In this document: positions 26,561 through 35,445 of the stretch, piece by piece
Layout of the letters: every line of letters starts with the position of its first letter
How positions within the stretch are numbered: the first letter of the stretch is position 1
The notes under the pieces: generated by a model
The model's input: only the letters and a program-made list of their open reading frames with translations
Databases searched by the model: none
What the model was told of the DNA's origin: nothing
Origin: CALMEC01 sp964628685
GTDB lineage: Bacteria; Actinomycetota; Thermoleophilia; Miltoncostaeales; Miltoncostaeaceae
Reading direction: 5' to 3'
DNA length: 64,000 nt
Assembly: GCA_964628685.1 (NCBI GenBank)
Contig: CAZVNM010000006.1
Location: 1-64,000, forward strand
Translations under genes and position numbers: made by a program

Positions 26561-27373
26561 ATGACGGACCACGACGAGACCCCGATGCGGGCGGTCGGCG
26601 TGCACCTCATGCCGCTCGTCGGCGCCCCCGATCCGCGTCGCCCGTCGGTGGTGGTCGAGCTGGACGCGCAGGGCGGGATCGAGCGGATGACGATGGCCAC
26701 GACCGTGGCCGAGATCGCCGACGCGGTGCGCGGTGCCCCGGCCCTGGTGGCGGTGGACGCACCGCTGGCGGTGCCCAACGAGGGCGGACGCCGACCCGTG
26801 GAGGACCTCCTCGGGTGGCTGGACGTGAACGTGTTCCCGTCGGCCCGCGGGCGTCTCACGAGCGTCTACGGCGGGATCCGCGGTGAGGAGCTCGATCCGG
26901 CGCTTCGGGCGGTCGGCGCCGAACCCGTGGAGACCGCACCCGACCTGGTCCTGCGCCTCTTGGCCTGGGAGGCGGAGGGCGTGCGCACCGACCTGGGGAC
27001 GTTCCGCGCGCGCTGGCTGGGACTGCGTCCACCCACCTACCGTCCCAAGGGTGCGGGACGCGCCAAACCGGCGGGGCTCGCCCCGGCCGCCGCGCTCCTC
27101 GCGCGGGTGGTGGACATGGGCGGCTGGGCGCCGGATCCGCGGGACGACTGGGCGGCCATCCGCGACGCGGCGATCCTCGACGCGGTGGCCTGCGCGCACG
27201 TCGCGTGGCGTGCGGTGGCGGGGCCCGCGGATTCGACGCTGCGGATCGACACCGGCACCGTCGACATGCTGCTGCCGTGTGATCCGAACCTGGCCGAACG
27301 CGTGCAGGTGAACGTCACCCGCATGGCGAATGAGGGAGCACGACTCGACGTCCGCCAGGGACCGGCGAAATGA
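26561..27373 (+). CDS. DUF429-family protein
   Basis: A 270-residue protein resembling the DUF429 (predicted RNase H-like nuclease) group: an N-terminal strand/turn RAVGVHLMPLVG, then ALVAVDAPLAVP (an Asp-containing strand), an RPVEDLLGWLDVNVFPS region and a helical C-terminal part with ILDAVACAHVAWRAVAG containing a conserved acidic residue. Catalysis is unproven for the family. ATG codons at 26534 and 26585 are alternative starts. It precedes a RodZ-tail-like gene by 10 bp, so the two may be cotranscribed. Confidence 0.7.
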   Translation: MTDHDETPMRAVGVHLMPLVGAPDPRRPSVVVELDAQGGIERMTMATTVAEIADAVRGAPALVAVDAPLAVPNEGGRRPVEDLLGWLDVNVFPSARGRLTSVYGGIRGEELDPALRAVGAEPVETAPDLVLRLLAWEAEGVRTDLGTFRARWLGLRPPTYRPKGAGRAKPAGLAPAAALLARVVDMGGWAPDPRDDWAAIRDAAILDAVACAHVAWRAVAGPADSTLRIDTGTVDMLLPCDPNLAERVQVNVTRMANEGARLDVRQGPAK

Positions 27374-27383
27374 CATCAGTGAC

Positions 27384-28124
27384 ATGAGCGACCATCACGA
27401 CGAGCCACCGCACCTCCCGGGCCATCGACCCGAGGAGGACACGACCGAGATCCCGGTGGTCGGCCCGCCCCAGAAGGCGAAGATCGCCGACCTCGTCTGG
27501 ATCGGCGCCGGCGCGATCGCCGGCCTGGTGGCCATGGTCGTGTTCGCCGGGGGCCTGGGGTCCGGCGGCGACGACGGCCCGGCACCCCCGCCGGCGTCCA
27601 TGCGCACCGAGGCCCAGACCCGCACCCTCAGTCCGGAGAGCCCATCCCGGGCGGCCACCACGGTGGATGATCCTGACGCCACCGCCGCGGCGACGACGAC
27701 CACCCCACCCGCAGCCGCACCCGAGACACCGGCACCGGGCGCCGACACGGCGACGTCGACCACGGGGGCGCCCACCGCCGCGGCGACGGACACCGATGTG
27801 CAGGAGGCGGAGCCCCCGGACACCGCCGCGGACACCGCGTCCGAGTCCACCGCGTTCGTCATGAGCGTCACCACGAAGCCCGGCACGTCCGTGTACATCG
27901 ACGTGCGGCGCTTCGGCACCAACGGGGAGCAGGTCTTCGCCGGTGAGGTGGGCGGCGGCAACGTCAAGACCTTCCGCGCCGACGGTCCGCTCTGGCTGGG
28001 CGCGGGCTGGGCGCCGAGCCTGGTGGTCCGCATCGACGGACGCGAGGTTCCCGTGGAGGGCGGCACCGACGCCTTCCGCGTGACATCCGACGGGTTGGAG
28101 CGCATCCCCAAGTCCGCCGGGTAG
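27384..28124 (+). CDS. membrane-anchored protein with RodZ-like C-terminal (DUF4115-type) domain
   Basis: A 246-residue protein. It has a short acidic cytosolic N terminus, one membrane helix (about 33-55: ADLVWIGAGAIAGLVAMVVF) and an extracytoplasmic Thr/Ala/Pro-rich linker of ~100 residues. A compact beta domain ends the protein (about 160-246) with SVYIDVRRF, VFAGEVGGGNVKTFRADGPL and LVVRIDGREVPVEGG. The last part follows the layout of the RodZ periplasmic DUF4115 domain, but the RodZ helix-turn-helix is missing, so it is not a full RodZ. A cell-envelope or shape-related role is only a guess. Confidence 0.65.
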   Translation: MSDHHDEPPHLPGHRPEEDTTEIPVVGPPQKAKIADLVWIGAGAIAGLVAMVVFAGGLGSGGDDGPAPPPASMRTEAQTRTLSPESPSRAATTVDDPDATAAATTTTPPAAAPETPAPGADTATSTTGAPTAAATDTDVQEAEPPDTAADTASESTAFVMSVTTKPGTSVYIDVRRFGTNGEQVFAGEVGGGNVKTFRADGPLWLGAGWAPSLVVRIDGREVPVEGGTDAFRVTSDGLERIPKSAG

Positions 28125-28181
28125 GCGGCGACCGGCCCCGCCGGACGGGTGCGCTATCCTCGCCCGCGGACGTCACCGAGT

Positions 28182-28188
28182 GAGGAGG
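28182..28188 (+). promoter_or_regulatory. strong ribosome-binding site fixing the GTG start of pyrG
   Basis: GAGGAGG lies five bases before GTG. It rules out the in-frame start further upstream. Confidence 0.7.
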
Positions 28189-28193
28189 CCGGG

Positions 28194-29816
28194 GTGCCCG
28201 AGGGGGATGTGCGGTACGTGTTCGTCACGGGCGGAGTGGTTTCGGGGCTCGGCAAGGGGATCACCGCCGCGTCGCTGGGAGCACTCCTCAAGGCGCGCGG
28301 GGTGCGGGTGTCGATGCAGAAATGCGACCCGTACCTCAACGTCGATCCGGGCACGATGAGCCCGTATCAGCATGGCGAGGTCTTCGTGACCGAGGACGGT
28401 GCCGAGACCGACCTGGACCTGGGTCACTACGAGCGGTTCATCGACGAGAACCTGACCCGCGCGTCCAACGTGACCACCGGGGCCATCTACGACTCGGTGA
28501 TCAAGAAGGAACGTCGTGGCGACTATCTGGGTGCCACCGTCCAGGTGATCCCCCACATCACCAACGCGATCAAGGAGCGCATCCGCCAGGCCGGCGAGGC
28601 GTCCAACGCAGACGTCGTGATCATCGAGGTGGGCGGCACCGTGGGCGACATCGAGTCGCTGCCGTTCCTCGAGTCGATCCGTCAGCTGCGGTCCGAGCTG
28701 GGACGCCACAACGTGGCGTTCGTGCACGTGACGCTGGTGCCGTTCCTCGGGTTCATCGGGGAGCTCAAGACCAAGACCACCCAGCACTCGGTGCAGGAGC
28801 TGCGGCGCATCGGGATCGAGCCGGACGTGCTGGTGCTGCGGTCCGACCGCGAGCTGACCGACGGGGTCAAGGAGAAGATCGCCCTGCACGGCGGCATCCC
28901 GATCTCGGCGGTGATCTCGGCAACCGACGCCCCCGACATCTACGTGGTGCCGCTTCGCATGTGGGAGGAGGGCCTCGACACCGTGGTGTGCAACCTGCTG
29001 TCGCTCAGGACCCCGCCCCCGGACCTGAGCGAGTGGGAGGAGTTCGCCGACCACATCGCCCGCTGTCAGGGGACGGTCCGCATCGGCCTGGTCGGCAAGT
29101 ACGTGGCGCTGCACGACGCGTACCTGTCGGTGTCGGAGGCGCTTCGTCACGCGGCCATCCATCACGGGGTCAACCTCGAGATCGATTGGATCGACTCCGA
29201 TGACGACGACCTGATCGAACTGCTGGGCAAGGTGGACGGCATCCTCGTGCCCGGCGGGTTCGGCAGCCGCGGCATCGAGGGCAAGATCACCGCCGTCAAG
29301 TACGCCCGCGAGCACGACATCCCGTTCCTCGGCGTGTGTCTGGGCATGCAGATCGCGATCATCGAGTACGCGCGTCACGTGGCCGGCATGCACGGCGCGA
29401 ACTCGCGCGAGTTCGACCCGGAGACCCCGTTCCCCGTCATCGACCTCCTGCCCGAGCAGCGCGGCATCGAGGACCGGGGCGGCACCATGCGGCTGGGGGC
29501 CGACCCGGTCGCCCTGGTGGAGGGCACGGGCGGGCGCGCCTGCTACGGCGATCGCGACGTCATCTACGAGCGTCACCGTCACCGGTACGAGGTCAACCCC
29601 GCGCTTCGCACGCAGCTGGAGGACGCGGGGCTCGTGGTCTGCGGGCAGTCGCCCAACGCCCGCCTGGTCGAGATGATCGAGCTGCCCAACCTGCGCTGGT
29701 TCCGTGCATCGCAGTTCCACCCCGAGTTCAAGAGCCGGCCGTCCAAGCCCGCGCCCCTCTTCCGCGACTTCGTGGCCGCCGCGGTCGGTGCGCGCGTGGA
29801 GGCGGGCACGGCGTGA
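28194..29816 (+). CDS. pyrG: CTP synthase
   Basis: A 540-residue enzyme converting UTP + ATP + glutamine to CTP. The N-terminal synthase domain opens YVFVTGGVVSGLGKGITAA with its ATP loop, and has DPYLNVDPGTMSPYQHGEVF and EVGGTVGDIESLPF. The C-terminal class I amidotransferase has the nucleophile Cys in FLGVCLGMQ and the His-Glu of FHPEFKSRP. Length and all catalytic segments are normal. Its TGA overlaps the GTG start of the M20 peptidase (GTGA), making a three-gene coupled unit. Confidence 0.97.
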   Translation: MPEGDVRYVFVTGGVVSGLGKGITAASLGALLKARGVRVSMQKCDPYLNVDPGTMSPYQHGEVFVTEDGAETDLDLGHYERFIDENLTRASNVTTGAIYDSVIKKERRGDYLGATVQVIPHITNAIKERIRQAGEASNADVVIIEVGGTVGDIESLPFLESIRQLRSELGRHNVAFVHVTLVPFLGFIGELKTKTTQHSVQELRRIGIEPDVLVLRSDRELTDGVKEKIALHGGIPISAVISATDAPDIYVVPLRMWEEGLDTVVCNLLSLRTPPPDLSEWEEFADHIARCQGTVRIGLVGKYVALHDAYLSVSEALRHAAIHHGVNLEIDWIDSDDDDLIELLGKVDGILVPGGFGSRGIEGKITAVKYAREHDIPFLGVCLGMQIAIIEYARHVAGMHGANSREFDPETPFPVIDLLPEQRGIEDRGGTMRLGADPVALVEGTGGRACYGDRDVIYERHRHRYEVNPALRTQLEDAGLVVCGQSPNARLVEMIELPNLRWFRASQFHPEFKSRPSKPAPLFRDFVAAAVGARVEAGTA

Positions 29817-30955
29817 CCGACGCCGAGCTGGAGTCCCTGCCCCGGGCGTCGGCCCTGGTGGCGCGGCTGTGCGCCATCCCGTCGCCGTCGCGTGACGAAG
29901 GGGCGGTGGCCGAGGTGGTGCGCGGGATCGTCGGCGATCTGGGGGCCGAGGTGACCGAGGACGACGCGGCGACCGTCCTGCCGGCGGGCTGCGGCAACAT
30001 CGTCGCGCGGTTTCCCGCGAGCGCACCGGGCACGCCGATCGCACTCTGCGCGCATCTGGACACGGTGCCCAACAGCGGCCCCATCGACGTGGTGGTGCGC
30101 GACGGGCACCTGACCAACGCCAACGCCGACATCCTGGGCGGCGACAACAAGGCGGCGGTCGGAGCCATCATCGAGGCCGCCCGTCGCATCGTCGAGCAGG
30201 AGATCCCGCACGCCGGTCTGGAGCTGGTGTTCACGCCGTGCGAGGAGATCGGGCTTCGCGGTGCCGCACACCTCGACCCGTCGCGGCTTGCGGCGACGAT
30301 GGCGTTCGTGTTCGACCACACCGGTCCGCTCGGCGGGATCGTCACCCGCGCCCCCACGCTGCAGCGCATCGTCGCCCGCTTCGTCGGGCGCACCGCGCAC
30401 GCCGGCATCCGCCCCGAGATGGGCCGAAGCGCCATCGACGCCGCCGCGCGCGCCATCTCGCGCATGTCACTCGGACGCATCGATGACACGACGACCGCCA
30501 ACATCGGCACCATCGCCGGCGGCACCGCCACCAACGTGGTGTCGGAGTCGTGCACCATCACGGCCGAGGCGCGCAGTCAGGACGAGGCGATCCTCGCCCA
30601 GCACGTGATGACCATGCTGGACGCGCTCACCTGGGCGGCCACCGAGGGCGAGGTGGATCTCGAGACCCGCGTCGTGACCGAGTTCACCGGGTACCGCATC
30701 GGGGCGTCGGATCCGGCGCTCGCGCTCGCGCGCCGCGCACTCGAATCGTGCGGCCTCACCCCCACCACCGTCTCCACCGGTGGCGGCGCCGACACCAACG
30801 CCTTCGTCAAGAACGGCCTCACCTCGGTCAACCTCTGCAACGAGATGCTGGACGTGCACACGGGGTCCGAGCGGATCGCGATCACGAGCATCGAGCGGAC
30901 CGTCGACGTCGCGTTGGCGCTCGTCGCCGCGGCGAGGGAGTCCGACGCGGCATGA
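29813..30955 (+). CDS. M20-family metallopeptidase (peptidase T-like)
   Basis: A 380-residue dizinc exopeptidase. Zinc ligands lie in LCAHLDTVP (His, with the catalytic Asp two residues on), in ADILGGDNKAAVGA (bridging Asp) and in FTPCEEIGLRGA (base Glu and ligand Glu). The lid domain follows with TAHAGIRPEMGRSAI, and a final ligand His sits in MLDVHTGSE. The ILGGDNKAA motif is typical of the tripeptidase T/PepT-like subgroup. The start is GTG, overlapping pyrG by 4 bp. Confidence 0.9.
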   Translation: MTDAELESLPRASALVARLCAIPSPSRDEGAVAEVVRGIVGDLGAEVTEDDAATVLPAGCGNIVARFPASAPGTPIALCAHLDTVPNSGPIDVVVRDGHLTNANADILGGDNKAAVGAIIEAARRIVEQEIPHAGLELVFTPCEEIGLRGAAHLDPSRLAATMAFVFDHTGPLGGIVTRAPTLQRIVARFVGRTAHAGIRPEMGRSAIDAAARAISRMSLGRIDDTTTANIGTIAGGTATNVVSESCTITAEARSQDEAILAQHVMTMLDALTWAATEGEVDLETRVVTEFTGYRIGASDPALALARRALESCGLTPTTVSTGGGADTNAFVKNGLTSVNLCNEMLDVHTGSERIAITSIERTVDVALALVAAARESDAA

Positions 30956-31440
30956 CCGAGCTCCCTGGGACATCCGTCTGCTTCGTCTGCCTCGGCAATA
31001 TCTGCCGCTCCCCCACCGCCGCCGCGGTGATGCGGCAGCTGGTCGACGAGGCCGGCCTGGCCGATCGGATCACGGTCGCGAGCGCCGGCACCGCCGACTG
31101 GCACGAGGGCAAGGGCGCCGACCCGCGCACCCTCGAGGCCGCAACGCGGTCCGGGATCCCCATGGACCACGTGGCGCGCCAGTTCCGCGCGGACGAATTC
31201 GACCGCTTCGACCTGATCGTCGCGATGGACGGCGACAACGTGGAGGCGCTGCGGGCGATCGCACCGGACACGGCGACCGCCGACCGGATCCGTCTGCTGC
31301 GTTCGTTCGACCCGGAGGCGCCACCCGGTGCGCACGTGCCGGATCCGTACTACGGCGGCCCGGAGGGGTTCGAGGATGTGATCGCGATGTGCCGGCGCGC
31401 CTGTGAGGGCCTCCTGGCGCACATCCGCGCCGGGTCCTGA
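30952..31440 (+). CDS. low-molecular-weight protein-tyrosine phosphatase
   Basis: A 162-residue phosphatase with the P-loop CLGNICRS (nucleophile Cys13, Arg19) at the N terminus and the general-acid Asp in VPDPYYGGPEGF near residue 130. These cytosolic enzymes dephosphorylate tyrosine on proteins, in actinobacteria often linked to polysaccharide or host signalling. No tyrosine-kinase gene is adjacent. The ATG overlaps the M20 peptidase stop by 4 bp. Immediately downstream begins a tandem-repeat array. Confidence 0.93.
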   Translation: MTELPGTSVCFVCLGNICRSPTAAAVMRQLVDEAGLADRITVASAGTADWHEGKGADPRTLEAATRSGIPMDHVARQFRADEFDRFDLIVAMDGDNVEALRAIAPDTATADRIRLLRSFDPEAPPGAHVPDPYYGGPEGFEDVIAMCRRACEGLLAHIRAGS

Positions 31441-31448
31441 CCGTTCGG

Positions 31449-31816
31449 CTTCGGCTCCGCGCAAGCCTGGTGCCTGGCACGTAACTTGCGTGCACGGCAC
31501 CTGAGTTGTCCGGTTCCGACTCCGCGCAAGCCTCGTGCCTGGCACTTAACTTGCGTGCAACGGAAGCTGGCCGTCCGGCCCCGGCTCCGCGCAAGCCTGG
31601 TGCCTGACACGTAACTTGCATGCACGGCACCTGATTTGTCCGACCCGGCTCCGCGCAAGCCTCGTGCCTGGCACTTAACTTGCGTGCACGGGACCTGACC
31701 GTCCGGCTCCAGCTCCGCGCAAGCCTCGTGCCTGCACTTAACTTTCGTGCACGGGACCTGGCCGTCCGGCTCCGGCTCCACGCAAGCCCGGCGCCTGACA
31801 CCTCACTTGCGTCGAC
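31449..31816. repeat. six tandem copies of a palindromic 63-65-bp unit
   Basis: The marker CTCCGCGCAAGCC recurs at 31455, 31520, 31585, 31649, 31713 and, with changes, 31776: spacings 65, 65, 64, 64, 63. Each unit contains CGCAAG ... GTGCCTGGCAC ... CTTGCG, an outer inverted repeat around an inner GTGCC/GGCAC hairpin, so each can form a cruciform or RNA stem. The last copy is the most degenerate. The unit length is not a multiple of three throughout, and open frames across it are only repeat artefacts. Confidence 0.92.
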
Positions 31817-32151
31817 GCCGCGACAGTGGTTCCGCATCGCGCACGCGTGGTGTGAGTAGATTCATTTCGTCCATGGCGACCGCCGCGGCTTGCATCGCGA
31901 TCACCGCGGATGTCTGGACGACGTTTCCAGGCGACGGGTCTCCGCGGGTGACGTACGGCCCGATGTCGGACGCCCGCCGTGCACGGAGGGCACGGTGGTG
32001 GTCCCGGTTCCCGCACCCCGGTGTCGGTCGATTCACGTGCAGGGATGGCCGGCGCTGCGTTCGCACGGTCCGGTGGCCGCCGACGACGGCAGTTGGCACG
32101 GCGACGGCCCTCCGCGGGAGACGCATCTGACCGAGACGGCAGACTGGTCAC
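31817..32151. other. intergenic stretch without a recognisable gene
   Basis: About 335 bp between the palindromic array and the phosphotransferase. I find no convincing reading frame, RNA or repeat. A plus-strand open frame running through it has no family features and begins inside the array. It presumably holds the promoter of the downstream gene. Confidence 0.5.
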
Positions 32152-33021
32152 ATGACCTCCTCCCTCCTCGATGCCGTCGCGCAGGCCATCGGCACCACGG
32201 TCACCCCGGTCGGCGGCGCGGGTGGCGGCAGCATCTCGTCGGTGACGGTGGTGACGACCGACGACGGGCGCGACCTGGTCGTGAAGCACCATCCCGATCC
32301 GCCGTCCGGCATGTTCACCGCCGAGGAACAGGGTCTTCAGTGGATCGGCGCGGCCAAGGGCGGGCCACGGGTGCCGCACGTGCTGGCAGCGCGTGACGAG
32401 GCGCCGGCGTTCATCGTCATGGAGCGCATCGTCCGCGGTCCGGTCACGCCGGAGGGTGACGAGGAGCTTGGCCGGGCACTCGCCGCCCTGCACCTGGCGG
32501 GCGCACCGACGTTCGGACTGGATCACGACAACCTGCTGGCCACGATCCCGCAGGACAACACGGCCGAACCCGACTGGGCGACGTTCCTCGCACGCAGGCG
32601 TCTCGCGCCCTGGGCGCGTCACGCCCGCGACATCGGGCATCTGCCGGACCGCCTCGCGCGCGATCTGGACGTGGTGGTGGACCGACTGCCGCAACTGGTC
32701 GGTCCGGACGAGCCGCCGGCGCGACTGCACGGTGACCTGTGGGGCGGCAACGCGATGCGCGACGAGCGCGGCGCCCCGGTGGTGATCGACCCGGCCGTCT
32801 ACGGTGGACACCGCGAGATCGACCTGGCGATGATGCGCCTCTTCGGCGGTTTCGGCCCGCGCGTCTTCGCCGCATACGAGGAGGCGCACCCGCTCGCCGA
32901 CGGATGGCGTGAGCGCATCGCCCTCAACCAGGTGCTGCCGCTCCTCGTGCACGTGATCCTCTTCGGCGGCGGGTACGTGGACCGTCTGGCTGACGCCGTC
33001 GGGACCGCGCTGCGCGCCTGA
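32152..33021 (+). CDS. fructosamine kinase-family phosphotransferase
   Basis: A 289-residue kinase-like phosphotransferase of the fructosamine/ketosamine-3-kinase family. GGGSISSV near residue 25 acts as the nucleotide loop. VVKHHP has the ATP-binding lysine, the catalytic loop is LHGDLWGGNAM, and the metal-binding Asp lies in VVIDPAVYGGHREIDLAM. Members phosphorylate fructosamines to repair glycated amines; aminoglycoside-type activity is the main alternative. The gene is alone and is flanked on both sides by repeat arrays, unlike its tightly packed neighbourhood. Confidence 0.88.
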   Translation: MTSSLLDAVAQAIGTTVTPVGGAGGGSISSVTVVTTDDGRDLVVKHHPDPPSGMFTAEEQGLQWIGAAKGGPRVPHVLAARDEAPAFIVMERIVRGPVTPEGDEELGRALAALHLAGAPTFGLDHDNLLATIPQDNTAEPDWATFLARRRLAPWARHARDIGHLPDRLARDLDVVVDRLPQLVGPDEPPARLHGDLWGGNAMRDERGAPVVIDPAVYGGHREIDLAMMRLFGGFGPRVFAAYEEAHPLADGWRERIALNQVLPLLVHVILFGGGYVDRLADAVGTALRA

Positions 33022-33090
33022 ACGGAGCCTCCGCCACGATGCCGAGCAGCGCGGCCCGTGCCTGACGGCCATCTGCGGACTGACGACGAC

Positions 33091-33600
33091 CCGTTCAATT
33101 GGACGCTCGCCGCCGTCCAATTAGACGCCACCGCCGCTCAATTGAACGACCGCTGCCCTTCTATCGGATCTTCGCCGCGGTTCAATTGAACGACCGCCGC
33201 CGTTCGATCGGATCTTCGCCGCGGTTCAATCGGACGTCCCCCGCCGTTCACTGTTGACGATCACGGCACGACGCCGGCACACAGACGTAACCCGACGCCC
33301 GGAGGCAGTGCGTGCCAAGCCACCATCCCGCCGTTCGATCGGGCGACCGCCGCCGTCCAATTGGACGACCGCCGCGTTCAATTGGACGTTCGCCGCCGTC
33401 AATCGGACGTCCCCCACCGTTCACTGTTGACGATCACGGCACGACGCCGGCACACAGACGTAACCCGACGCCTGCAGGCAGCGCGTGCCAAACCACCATC
33501 CGGACGCGTTCAATTGGACGACCGCCGCCGTTCGATCGGACGTTCACCGCCGTCGATTGGACGTTCACCGCCGTTCACTGTTGACGATCACGTCACGAAG
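33091..33600. repeat. iteron-like array: 17 units of 21-22 bp in three blocks with a duplicated 70-bp spacer
   Basis: The unit approximates GTTCAATTGGACGACCGCC plus a few bases. Palindromic cores (CAATTG, CGATCG, CAATCG, CTATCG or variants) begin at 33096, 33118, 33139, 33161, 33183, 33205, 33227, 33249 | 33336, 33358, 33379, 33400, 33422 | 33511, 33533, 33554, 33576. Within a block the spacing is always 21 or 22 bp. Each block (8, 5 and 4 units) ends in a variant core CACTGT. After blocks one and two, nearly identical ~70-bp spacers (about 33262-33330 and 33435-33505) follow. The rest of the gap to recN (33601-33759) shows nothing recognisable. Confidence 0.93.
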
Positions 33601-33759
33601 CCGTGGAGGTCATGTGACGCGATCGCTCGCCTGCGGCCGCGCACGCGGCGTCCGCTTCGTCGGTCACCGGCCGCGCGATCCTCGTTCGATCCACCGGGCC
33701 CTGTGAGCGGCGGCTGCCGGCGCCCTCGGCCTCCGTCCCACGACGGCGCCCGCGGTCGC

Positions 33760-35445
33760 TCAGTCGCCCTGGCGGGACAGGAGCTCCTGCGCATGCCGAC
33801 GTGCCGTGTCGTCGGTGGGTGCCGACCCGAGCATGCGGCAGATCTCGTCCACCAGCGCATCACCCTCCACCGCCTCGATGGTGGTGGAGGCCCGCCCCTC
33901 CTCGTCCACGCCCTTCACCAACCGGTAGTGGCGGTCGGCGGCCGCCGCGACCTGCGGCAGATGGGTGATGACGATGACCTGACGCTCGCGAGCCAAGGCG
34001 CGCAACTTGTCCGCGACCGCCGTGCCGGTCACGCCGCCCACCCCGGCGTCGACCTCGTCGAAGATCCAGGTGGCGTCCGGCTCGGCCTGCGCGGCCACGC
34101 CGTGAAGCGCCAGGAGCACCCGCGAGAGCTCACCGCCCGACGCGGCATCGGCGAGCGGCGCCTCCGGGAGCCCCGGGTTGGCGCGCAGCCACATGACGGC
34201 ACGCTGCACCGGCGGATCGCCGCCGTCGTCGACCAGCTCCACGCGCACCACGGCATCGCCCATGGCGAGGTCGGCGAGCTCACCGGTCACCGCCTTCTCC
34301 AGCCGGGGCGCGGCCTTGCCACGCACCCGCGCCAGGTCGGCCGCGGTGCGCCTGGCGTGCTCCAGCGTCGCCGCATGCTCGCGTTCGAGCTCGGTGTCGG
34401 GGCCGTCGGCGTCCAGGTCGGCGAGCGCCTCGCGCGCACGCGCGGCGCGGGCGAGGACCTCGTCGGTGCCCGGCCCGTGGCGACGCGACAGGCGATCGTA
34501 GACGCCCAGCCGCTCCTCGATGTGGTCCAGTCGCGCGGGGTCGGCGTCGAGGTCGGTCAGATACGACCGCAGCGTCGACGCGGCGTCCTGCAGCCCGGCC
34601 TCCACCCCACGCAGCTCCCCGGCCACGCGCCCGAGGGCCGCATCGATCTGCGCGACACCGTCCAGTTCGCGGATGGCCAGACCGGTCGCGTCCAGCGCGC
34701 CGCCCTCGCCGTCAGGGGCGATCGCATCGGCGGCGGTGGCCGCGGCCTGCAGCAGGCGGTCGGCGTGACGCAGGCGGTCACGTTCTGCCACGAGCGACCG
34801 CTCCTCCTCGGGATCGAGCCCGGCGGCGTCGACCGCCGCCACGAGCTCCTCCAGTGCAACACGCTCCCGCTCAGCGGCGGCGCGGGCGGCGCGCGCCTCG
34901 TCCAACCGCCGGGTGATCTGCCGAAGTGACCGGCGAAGCGCCGTCAGCCTGGCCGCAAGGTCCTGGGCCTTCGCACCGGCGAACGCGTCCAGGACGGCCA
35001 GCTGGGTTCCGCCCGCAAGGAGGCGACGTCCCTCGTGCTGGGATGAGAACCGGATGCCGCGCCCGGCGATGGCCGCCGCGGCGGCCCGGGTCGACGTCTG
35101 GCCGTCGACGAGCGCCCGGGCCCTGCCCTCGGCGGGCACGCGCACCCCGACGACGACCTCCCCGGGGTCGTCCACCAGGTCGTGTGCGGCGAGCGCCGGA
35201 TCGTCATCGTCCAGACGCTCCCAGAACCCCTCGGGAAGGTCGACGGTGGCCTCCACCATCGCGTGCCGTGCGCCCGGACGCACCGCCTTGGAATCGGCCT
35301 GGCCACCGACCAGGAGCGACAGCGCCTGGGCGATGACCGTCTTGCCGGCCCCCGTCTCGCCGGTGATCGCCGTGAGACCGGGCGACGGCTCGATCTCGGC
35401 CTCGTCGATCACCACGAGGCCGCGGATGCCGATCCGGCGGATCAC
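33760..35445 (-). CDS. recN: DNA repair protein RecN
   Basis: A 561-residue SMC-like ATPase. The N-terminal Walker A GETGAGKTVIAQAL (about 29-42) follows the strand IDEAEIEPSPGLTAI. Long Ala/Arg/Leu-rich coiled-coil arms run over about 150-360. The C-terminal signature SGGELSRVLLALHGV and Walker B WIFDEVDAGVGG precede VIVITHLPQVAAAA. It helps hold and process double-strand break ends. Its start overlaps nadK by 4 bp, the classic tlyA-nadK-recN order, and it is the last gene of the long operon before the iteron array. Confidence 0.96.
   Translation of the reverse strand: MIRRIGIRGLVVIDEAEIEPSPGLTAITGETGAGKTVIAQALSLLVGGQADSKAVRPGARHAMVEATVDLPEGFWERLDDDDPALAAHDLVDDPGEVVVGVRVPAEGRARALVDGQTSTRAAAAAIAGRGIRFSSQHEGRRLLAGGTQLAVLDAFAGAKAQDLAARLTALRRSLRQITRRLDEARAARAAAERERVALEELVAAVDAAGLDPEEERSLVAERDRLRHADRLLQAAATAADAIAPDGEGGALDATGLAIRELDGVAQIDAALGRVAGELRGVEAGLQDAASTLRSYLTDLDADPARLDHIEERLGVYDRLSRRHGPGTDEVLARAARAREALADLDADGPDTELEREHAATLEHARRTAADLARVRGKAAPRLEKAVTGELADLAMGDAVVRVELVDDGGDPPVQRAVMWLRANPGLPEAPLADAASGGELSRVLLALHGVAAQAEPDATWIFDEVDAGVGGVTGTAVADKLRALARERQVIVITHLPQVAAAADRHYRLVKGVDEEGRASTTIEAVEGDALVDEICRMLGSAPTDDTARRHAQELLSRQGD

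Noticed and set aside
31350..31781. 143-residue minus-strand open frame with peptide repeats
   Set aside because: The repeated peptide only mirrors the DNA repeat; period changes shift the frame, there is no ribosome site, and it runs into the phosphatase gene.
31747..32130. 127-residue plus-strand open frame
   Set aside because: It begins inside the repeat array, has no domain and shows weak codon bias.
31449..33600. CRISPR array
   Set aside because: The first array is a direct tandem repeat and the second has units back to back. Neither has unique spacers of constant length, and no cas genes are present.
33361..34929. 522-residue plus-strand open frame from the iteron array into recN
   Set aside because: It starts in repeats whose 21/22-bp mix shifts frame and continues antisense to RecN.
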